Assembly: GCA_947561715.1 (NCBI GenBank)
Contig: OX387197.1
Span: 3,291,001-3,355,000 of the forward strand
DNA length: 64,000 nucleotides
Reading direction: 5' to 3'
DNA from: Ascidia mentula
Taxonomy: Eukaryota > Chordata > Ascidiacea > Phlebobranchia > Ascidiidae
Shown here: positions 57,801-64,000 of the stretch, piece by piece
Position numbering within the stretch: position 1 is the stretch's first letter
How the letters are laid out: each line of letters opens with the position of its first letter
Notes under the pieces: generated by a model
Database searches by the model: none
What the model saw: the letters and a program-made list of their open reading frames with translations, nothing else
What the model was told of the DNA's origin: nothing
Program-made: the position numbers and the translations under genes

Positions 57801-58187
57801 AAGTAGACTTTAAAGAGATGAACAGCGCCACCTTCTGTCAGAAAATCTCCAACCTCCTGTAATACCTCATAGGTTTTACACAGTATACTTACAAATAGGT
57901 TTTTGTATGAGATTATTGTCGTGTTTTTAATACTAACGTGATGCGTGCTGCTCTCCGAATCTTTTATGTCAAGTAAGATATCAATAAACGCTAAAGCCGA
58001 TTCCCCCATACGGTTAGATTCCTTGTCAGATTCCAACGTGAGCTTGGCTTCGTTCATGTGTTTTGCCACTTGAGTCAAGTAATGTGTGAAGTTAAAGTTT
58101 CAATTCAGTTTCGTGAAAGAATTAAGTCTGCTTACCTTTGCTGTCCAACTTTTGAGCTTCAGAAACAGGCTCGCCGCCCTCATCCAT
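48306..58187 (-). CDS. Gene C: three-module ARM/HEAT-like, TIR and SAM protein
   Basis: The most complete copy, with about 26 exons: exon 1, module 1 (a, b, c, d), module 2 (e, a, b, c, d), module 3 (e, a, b, c, d), f, g, h, i, TIR1-4, the micro-exon and SAM1-2. Exon lengths match the other genes. Two defects are visible: the acceptor of the first exon a ends in AC instead of AG (58084-58085), and the last exon stops at KALEKIN, without the hydrophobic tail of B and D. The protein would be about 1000 residues and, lacking the tail, probably soluble. By analogy with SARM1 the helical part could control TIR activity and SAM could drive oligomer formation; both are inference. Confidence 0.75.
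49023..50256 (-). CDS. Gene C TIR exons 1-4 and micro-exon
   Basis: TIR1 is 50256-50164 (KHVMLSYNWDNQSTIKK), TIR2 49845-49691 (GYNVWMDIDKMTGNTLEAMA), TIR3 49528-49443 (SEASYAFKKEKDIIPLKL), TIR4 49233-49112 and the micro-exon 49046-49023. The candidate catalytic glutamate (CRSEA) is kept. If the small intron after TIR4 is retained, the frame ends at 49034 after FRTRL. Confidence 0.8.
50315..51681 (-). CDS. Gene C helical exons d, f, g, h, i
   Basis: d is 51681-51544, f 51480-51349, g 51177-51018, h 50733-50601 and i 50366-50315. Exon h has the normal 133 bp. Between g and h, a duplicated fragment of the h region (about 50825-50915) is non-coding. Confidence 0.75.
51889..53035 (-). CDS. Gene C exon d of module 2 and module 3 exons e, a, b, c
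   Basis: d is 53035-52898, e 52798-52657 (ISEHFSLPVCCKLTLVHIFE), a 52522-52365, b 52300-52200 and c 52045-51889 (KLSEKIAACGIL-like). c has a GC donor (GAG|GCAAGT). Confidence 0.75.
53065..54737 (+). mobile_element. Gypsy-like fossil in gene C with a 3' LTR
   Basis: Plus-strand remnants: the end of RNase H near 53100-53220, integrase pieces at 53550-54000 (HGTPHAVGDYVLITNPAV, then RPYRVVEVVGPGNYAIED, a chromodomain-side C-terminus), a G-rich tract near 54255-54274 and a likely 3' LTR. It is broken several times and lacks its 5' half. It shares its site with the fossil in gene A. Old: it was present before the A/C duplication. Confidence 0.8.
54275..54737 (+). repeat. Probable 3' LTR of the gene C fossil
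   Basis: About 463 bp beginning TGTGGTGAAATG directly after a G-rich tract and ending TTATTGCA. No second LTR remains for comparison. Confidence 0.55.
54940..55774 (-). CDS. Gene C module 2 exons e, a, b, c
   Basis: e is 55774-55633, a 55531-55374, b 55302-55211 and c 55096-54940 (GC donor). Encoded motifs include HYFDEAKRDLESDKGHKCIG and KDWTNVENLLKVCLEFSQIN. Confidence 0.75.
55903..56808. other. Large intron of gene C without recognised features
   Basis: Between exons d (56809) and e (55774) I see no further exon or clear repeat. Confidence 0.5.
56809..57366 (-). CDS. Gene C module 1 exons c and d
   Basis: c is 57366-57210 (KDFKNVENLFHVCLKFKIVS) and d 56943-56809 (TEGKIVVESLLFLNKLSFL and DVDLLSWYAMNTKGIM). 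Confidence 0.75.
57561..57711. repeat. Long imperfect palindrome with hammerhead-like arms
   Basis: Arms of about 70 bp (57561-57629 and 57642-57711) with few mismatches and a 12-bp centre. The right arm reads CTGATGA, then GAACC...GGTTC, then GAAAC, which resembles a hammerhead core, but an extra T sits at the base of stem II and I see no matching stem III and cleavage site. Confidence 0.75.
57765..58187 (-). CDS. Gene C 5' exons: exon 1, a, b
   Basis: Exon 1 is 58187-58136 (MDEGGEPVSEAQKLDSK), a 58083-57938 (NEAKLTLESDKESNRMGES) and b 57856-57765 (EVGDFLTEGGAVHLFKVYFD). The acceptor of a has lost its G. Confidence 0.7.
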
Positions 58188-58533
58188 TGTGTTCGGTAAT
58201 TAACTCTTTGAACGGTTACAAAACAATTATATATACCAAATTTTGCTGAACTTCAGGTATGGAGTTCTTCGTTGATGATAATAGTTCCACAAATTAAAGA
58301 ATATCTACGAGTAATGATCCTGATCAAAAGATTATTTTGTATTAGGTTTATTGGCATCGAAGCCCAGGCATTGCAGCCAATCGGGATCAGATTCTATTAC
58401 CCAAAAATTCGAAGCGAGATCTGAAAATCAAGCTCCCGGTGAGGTTTTAAACTAAACATTCCAATGACTGAACTACGGGGCGTAATGCGGTCAAGTTACA
58501 GTGGTGCGCGAGAGGAGAAACTGCCTGGCGACC

Positions 58534-58541
58534 TTTATATA
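58534..58541 (-). promoter_or_regulatory. TATA box of gene C
   Basis: Minus-strand CCTACGTATATATAAAGGTCG, about 350 bp before the start codon, in the conserved upstream block. Confidence 0.65.
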
Positions 58542-58859
58542 TACGTAGGGAATTTCTACTACCGCAATCACACAACGTACTACCACAACTTCCGTGTTAA
58601 CTTTCACTATTCAAAATTTGAATAAATTTTCCAATTATCAGCAGTCACTGTTATATCTGTGCCCAATTCCCTTTGTCTTAAATTATTTTCGGAAGAGGCG
58701 ATGATCTCCCCTCAGCACACACTGTCGTCGTCTCAAATGAAACGCGCGGCTAAATAGCATGTAACCGAGCAGGTTATGACAAAAAATGCTTCTGATTTGA
58801 TTTCACAACTCACAGGCGAACAACAGAATGTTCTGACTTCACTGTTTGCTCGTGGATTT

Positions 58860-59450
58860 ATTTGAAGCTGAGCGTACAAAACCCTGTTATCTCCTTTGTG
58901 ATGTGGAGAGATGGGTGAGAAAGTCCATGAATAACGTCAAACACTTTATCGTCGATGTTGCTGGGACAACCGGAAGTAGATAATCGAGTGACAAGTTGCC
59001 TAAAAGCAACATCTGAATCCAATCGTAATGTTCTAGACGAAAGCATGTCGACGCTGTACGATACGCCTGTGCCTCGTCGGAAAACTAATACCTTTTTGGC
59101 CGAAAGGTGTCGCTGTTGACGGGCAGAACAATGCCCTGAGGTTTCAGCCAAAGCAAAAGTGAAAGGTTTTGTACAGGCAGTAAAGTTGCGTCCCTCAAGA
59201 AAGTATTGGAAAAGTCTGATTGCTAAGTGAAGTGCCAGCAGCACGGTCAAATGCGCTGTACTTGATTTCAGACTTCCTCAGCTGACGGCTACAGAATGCA
59301 AGTTGCTGTTCTTGGGTTACATTGTAGAAATAGTCACTAAGACTAACCATCAACAAAAACCCAAGCGACAAATATTTTTCGGCATGTTTAGTCGAAGTCA
59401 TTCCACAAATATAACCAGAACTAGTTTTCCTGCTAGTCCAGAGCTGCAGA
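58860..59450 (-). mobile_element. Fragment of a CsRN1-like Gypsy element (fossil)
   Basis: Minus-strand pieces resemble RNase H to integrase of the young element at 4628 (KYSAFDRAAG, LAIRLFQYFLEGR, SARQQRHLS). It is broken several times; no LTRs were seen. Part of it is repeated at about 59985-60090. Confidence 0.7.
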
Positions 59451-59498
59451 TGCACTGAATAGCCCCTACGGTTCGAAACAATGTGCACTATCTGCATC
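59448..59498 (+). ncRNA. Decayed hammerhead-like motif
   Basis: Stem I AGATGCA/TGCATCT is intact and GAAAC is present, but the CTGATGAG box reads CTGAATAG and stem II is weak. Probably inactive. Confidence 0.35.
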
Positions 59499-60272
59499 TC
59501 AGTGATTATTATGACCCTGTTTCTATGTTCATTTAACTTGCTTAAACCAAGTTATCAACATTGCCATAACATAACAGCAACTGCAGTTCCTCTCACTCAT
59601 CGTTGATGTGTAGGTGTTTGTTTGGTGGGAAGTTACGTACACACGCCCACCGCGAAATAATATGATCAGCGATTCACTGGTATATTGTGATTCCTTTGCA
59701 GTTCCGGGAAGCATGGTACAAAAGGGATAGCTCATTATATACGGTCCAAAGTTTTTGCTAACGCTCATTTTGAAGTCTATTTGCCGACACTTTTTTGGTG
59801 CATATGGAATATAAACTTTCGAAAAAAACTCCCTATTTTTCGTTTTTGTTTGAAAAATTATGGAAACTGTGGTTCACATTCTAAATCACATTTAACTAAG
59901 ATAAGTTTTAAGAGATTATTCACACATAGTCTGTGCTTACAACTGTCTGAACAATTTTACACATGCCTATTCATCTAAATTGCGTCCCTCAAGAAAGTAT
60001 TGGAAAAGTCTAAAGTAAAGTGCCAGCAACTCACTGTCATATGCGCTGTACTTGATTTCGGACTTCCTAGCTGACGGCTAAAGAAAGCAGGTTGCTATTA
60101 CAGTAATAATCTTTAAGACTTGAAGTTGTTTGGTGATATGGTGCTCCACAGTGGTTCGTTTCTATTGTTTAGTATTTAGTTATAAGAATCCAACAGATCG
60201 ACGTTGACTGAAAAGCACCATATAATGGAAAATATTGCGCCACTTTAGTTTTGCAGCTAGTCCAGAACTACA

Positions 60273-60325
60273 AATGCACTGAATAGCCCCCGCTGATCGA
60301 AACAATGTGCTCTATCTGCAGCTCA
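60273..60325 (+). ncRNA. Decayed hammerhead-like motif
   Basis: Same CTGAATAG box and CGAAAC as the copy at 59448, with a changed stem I. Probably inactive. Confidence 0.3.
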
Positions 60326-60954
60326 GTGATTATTATGACCCTATTTCTATATAAATTTAACTTGCTTAAACCAAGTTATTAAAATTGACTAAACATAACT
60401 ACAACTGCAGTTCTTCTCATTCATCGTTGATGTGTAGGTGTTTGTTTGGTGGGAAGTTACGTACACACGCCCACCACAATATAATATGATCAGCGATTCA
60501 CTGGTATATTGTGATTCCTTTACAGTTCCGCGAAGCATAGTACAAAAGGGATAGCTTATTATATACGCTCCAAAGTTTTTGCTAACGCTCATTTTGAAGT
60601 CTATTTGCCAACGCTTTGTCCCTGGTGCATATGGAATATAAACTTTCAAAAAAAGTCCCTATTTGTCGTTTTTGTTTGACAACTGACTGTACAACTTCAC
60701 ACATGCTTATTAAATTTCAATGTGGGGAAGAAGACTCTATTCCTCAAACTACCCATCCTGGTGAATACTCTTCTCAAATAAGGACGCGATTCTATTTTCT
60801 TCAATTACTGAAAACAACTGAGCCTCGAAAACTTGGATAAATAACACACGTAAGTTCCAAAAGTAAGAATCCGGTAATTCTAAATGTTTAAACATTACAA
60901 GAGAATTTTACAACTGCAATCCAATCTTACAAGCTAGCACAGTACCACTTCAAT

Positions 60955-61017
60955 AGCTGCACTGATTTAACCTTACAGGTCGAAACAGTGCGTGTACACA
61001 CCCTGTCAGCAGCTTGC
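60955..61017 (+). ncRNA. Decayed hammerhead, related to the intact array
   Basis: AGCTGCA, CTGATTT, an ACC/GGT stem, CGAAAC, a stem III with ACAG and CTGT, then C and AGCAGCT. It differs from the intact copies by a changed CTGATGA box. The downstream CAGCTTGCAAATATTATGG resembles the array unit. Confidence 0.5.
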
Positions 61018-61824
61018 AAATATTATGGCTTTTTTGCACATATATTGCAATACAATGATAAAACCAACATTTTTAAATAAAATATGCAATAGTAATTTGT
61101 TGACAAACGACTTTTAAAGAAGATAGCAAAGGTTATAATTTATGCCCGTGCTCCTGCATCAATACCCAATTATGTTACCTCAATTCCTTATATGCTGCTG
61201 TGTGTGAACTTATTGACAAAACCCTTGCTAACTTTTCCATTATCTGTTGTTAAGATGTAAATTTGTACACGTCGGTTGCCAAATTAACATCTGCATTATA
61301 CAAATAAATGTGAGGTGCAACAACATGCTTAACGACTTTGATACAAGTTTGATTGTTAAAAAAAAGGAACGATTTTCCTCCTTCTCTGTATACTGCTGAC
61401 GTAACGAACTTTCGAATTTTTGTGGTTACTGCTTGTATGGAACTGTTCTTATCAGGAACTTTTTTCATAAAGTTAGGGAACCACGACGCAATTAACACTT
61501 ATTCGACAGATGAGATTCGCCCAAGCCTACTTTTTTCAACTGTCATGCCAATGCTCAGTCTTCCAAACCTTATGTACAATTATATTCTTACCAAGTGTCA
61601 TTCAAAGGGGACACAAGGCAGGTACGGTAACGTTTCTCTCGCTACAAACCAGTTGATGTGGCAATCATAGACGTAGAATACAATGCCAGGCACTAGATTT
61701 GCCAATAGGAAAATTAGTCAGAGAGGAGACGACGAAGCGAACGAACGGCATTTAAAGACACGATCGTGAGCACGGTCGTCGCTAGTGACGTAACATGGTG
61801 GCTGTTTTGCACATATTTATGATA

Positions 61825-63923
61825 CTAATTAACAAATCTTCGCAGGAGTAGGTAGGCCAAGCAAGCAAGCAAAACTAAACAAACATGTTTGATTTGGTAA
61901 CGCAATGTGTCAATACCCATGATACACAAACGTTCATTTTGTCTCGAGTTAAGTTTCTCCAATGCTTTGGTGAAAATCATCAGTTCCTTCACTGATTTGA
62001 CGTGAAGTTGTTCCCCAACAAGTTTGTAGAAGAATTCAGGCGCCTCTGACTTCAGAGAACTCAAATAAAGAAGTTCATTGCCATCCACATTTTTGAAATA
62101 AGACCTGTCACAAAAGACACAAATAAAGACACTGTACATCGTTATACACAGAGCCTGGAAATGTGTTACTTTCGAGGATAGGAAGTAAAATTAAGAGAAA
62201 ACCAAAAGATCAGTTAATCAATAAACAGTGAATGTTCTTTTTCGAGTTTACTTTTTCGATTGCGAGGCCAGATTTTGCGGCCAGAAAAGCATGAAACATT
62301 ATTGCAATATTTACTCGTTGCATTATTTCACGCACCCACAAAAACACGATGATTTCGTTACTGCTGACTTACGGTTCTAGACCGAGGTTTTTTGCCCATT
62401 GCTGGACTTCTTCGCTCTTCATGATTTGAACAGAATGACTTGTTTGTGACACAGATGTTTGGGGTGGAGCTTCTACCTGTTCTTGGACTGCTTGTATGGG
62501 AAGTATTGGAGCATCCTGAAACGTAAATCAGCTTTGAGTTTTGCTTTTCCCATGTTCAGCAGTGTACCAGGCTAATATAAAGCAGAGCTTACACAACATA
62601 AAATATGGAAAGCAATTAATTTTTTTTTTGCCAATAATAACTCACTTGCAAAATACTTATAACCTTGTTCTCAATAAAATGTTTAAATCATTAGATAAAT
62701 CTTGAAATACTTTGTTCGTGCTATAATTGTTTACCACCACATCTTCAGCTGAACTTTTGCCGCGATCTCCAATTTCTTTTATCAACTTGTTCATCGAATC
62801 ATCGAAAGTTTTGTCATCATGAAATTTGAAATATAGTTGTGTTGCCACGATAATCCCTACACAAATAACGGTGTCAGATTGAGTTTTATGTTAAAGATAA
62901 GCAGTGTTCGTTGCAAAATACTGACAAATGTGAATTGTCACATATATAATTCCTCTTTAAAAATAACAAAATCAATTATCTTAAATGCTTCAAAGCAAAT
63001 AAATCTAGGTATATTCATGCATCCACCCACCAAGCCATCCACTTGCATCGAAATCCTTCTCAAGTCGAAGAGGAATGATGTCTTTAGCTCTTTTAAATGC
63101 ATAAGACGCTTCTGATCTGTGTAACAAGGTTGGAATATTGTAATGTTTTAAGCCAAGAAAAATAATCTTGTAAATATTCAACAAATTTGTAAAGTTGTAT
63201 TGATCAGGAAAATCCAGATCTAAATAAAGTAAGCTCGCTGTTTATAATTTACATCGCAATTACTTCTTACAATATTCTTCTCTGAATTTACCTGCAGTTC
63301 TGACTATCCTTGTACTTTTGAGACATGCATATTAACACCACAGCTGATTGTTCAACTGCTTTTGCCATCGCATCCAATGTATCTCCCTTCATTTTATCTT
63401 CGTCCATCCATACGTTGTAACCATTTGATTCCAGGCGATCTTTTATCTAAAATATCAACGTGGTGAATTCAACGTCACCCAGTCCCTCAAATTTGTATAA
63501 TTTTGCGAAGTTTGGTTCGATCTTACATTAACCGTTTTAAAATGATCGGTTTAGTTTAAACAGATTTACTTTTTCTCGTTTAGTTTTATGTTGGATGCTT
63601 TGTATGCAAAAGCTGCTAGTATTTTTCAAACTTCAAGACATGGTAATACGATAACTTATTAAAAAGGACTATATACCTTGCAATGTGTGATAGAAATGTT
63701 GTTTCTTTACCCACTGCCTTACCATTTTAATTGTGCTTTGGTTGTCCCAGTTGTAGCTGAGCATTACGTGCATCTGTTTCGTGGTTGGTAGTGATTGTTC
63801 GACATCATTTTTCTTAGAAATACAAAAACCTTGCTAATTTGTTTAACTCGATTATTTCGTTAAACACTTACCGGAATAAATCGTAACTCCCACAAGGTGT
63901 TTATTGCAGAACTACGGAGTTCT
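61825..63923 (-). CDS. Gene D: 3' part (exon i, TIR, SAM, tail), continues beyond the window
   Basis: Exons are i 63923-63872, TIR1 63812-63723 (HVMLSYNWDNQSTIKM), TIR2 63446-63292 (GYNVWMDEDKMKGDTLDAMA), TIR3 63116-63031, TIR4 62856-62735, the micro-exon 62669-62646, SAM1 62515-62373 and SAM2 62104-61825. All splice sites fit and no defect is seen. The protein ends in HVCLVLLACLAYLLLRRFVN, a hydrophobic tail with a basic end, so the product is probably anchored in a membrane with the TIR and SAM parts in the cytosol. The candidate catalytic glutamate is kept. The helical modules lie to the right of the window. Confidence 0.85.
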
Positions 63924-64000
63924 CTAAAAAATAAAATCTGATATTAAAATGTTTATTTTAAAGTCATTTCTTTGGTTGACATCGATTTTTAAAAAAAACA

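Larger units (their letters stand above)
59405..60750. repeat. Duplicated non-coding segment with decayed hammerhead-like motifs
   Basis: Two copies (about 59405-59850 and 60240-60750) share a CTGAATAG...CGAAAC motif, then GTTTGTTTGGTGGGAAGTTA and GGTGCATATGGAATATAAAC. A third partial copy is at 3245-3460. They may be remains of older hammerhead-bearing elements. Confidence 0.55.

Noticed and set aside
1-64000. tRNA or rRNA genes
   Set aside because: No tRNA-like B-box with matching arms and no rRNA stretch was noticed; the only tRNA link is the primer site at 4761.

Overview
The window reads as invertebrate nuclear DNA, most likely from a tunicate close to Ciona. It is AT-rich, its genes are split into exons of about 50-160 bp with short introns, it contains a Kirrel/nephrin-type immunoglobulin gene, and it carries a 15-nt match to the Ciona trans-spliced leader as I remember it. 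The species call is inference; no rRNA, tRNA or mitochondrial marker is present.

The main content is a tandem family of at least four paralogous genes, all on the minus strand, called here A (about 4.4-20.8 kb), B (23.4-43.7 kb), C (48.3-58.2 kb) and D (61.8 kb to the right edge). Each full copy has a short first exon, then a number of roughly 225-residue helical (ARM/HEAT-like) super-modules each built from five exons (a, b, c, d, e), then further helical exons (f, g, h, i), a four-exon TIR domain with a conserved glutamate at the position used by TIR NAD+-cleaving enzymes, a SAM-like domain, and in B and D a hydrophobic C-terminal tail. The parts recall SARM1 (ARM, SAM, TIR) in a different order. 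Module number differs: 2 in A, 3 in C and about 8 in B, where four roughly 2.08-kb units lie in direct tandem (28.1-36.4 kb). Several copies are damaged: A has lost one module exon and the SAM part, B has frameshifts and a hybrid exon, C has lost a splice acceptor base and the tail.

The introns hold many mobile elements. Gene A carries a young CsRN1-like Ty3/Gypsy element (4628-8619, identical LTRs), a CACTA DNA transposon with two genes (9188-15104) and an old Gypsy-like fossil. Gene C has the same fossil at the same intron position, so the insertion is older than the A/C duplication. Gene B holds a deleted Polinton-like fossil (38649-40850).

Gene B also holds the most striking element: a 1.8-kb insertion (41442-43264) flanked by a 12-bp target duplication. 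It is made of a head-to-tail array of 285-bp units plus one inverted partial unit, and every unit carries a complete type I hammerhead ribozyme core. It looks like an animal retrozyme, a non-coding retroelement whose transcript would cut itself into 285-nt monomers able to circularise. Decayed hammerhead-like motifs lie at 3.6, 59.4, 60.3 and 60.95 kb.

The left edge holds the 5' end of a Kirrel/nephrin-like gene (218-1391, minus strand). The intergenic regions (20.9-23.3, 43.8-48.3 and 58.2-61.8 kb) are made mainly of duplicated gene flanks, including three copies of a TATA-containing promoter region and one inverted copy.
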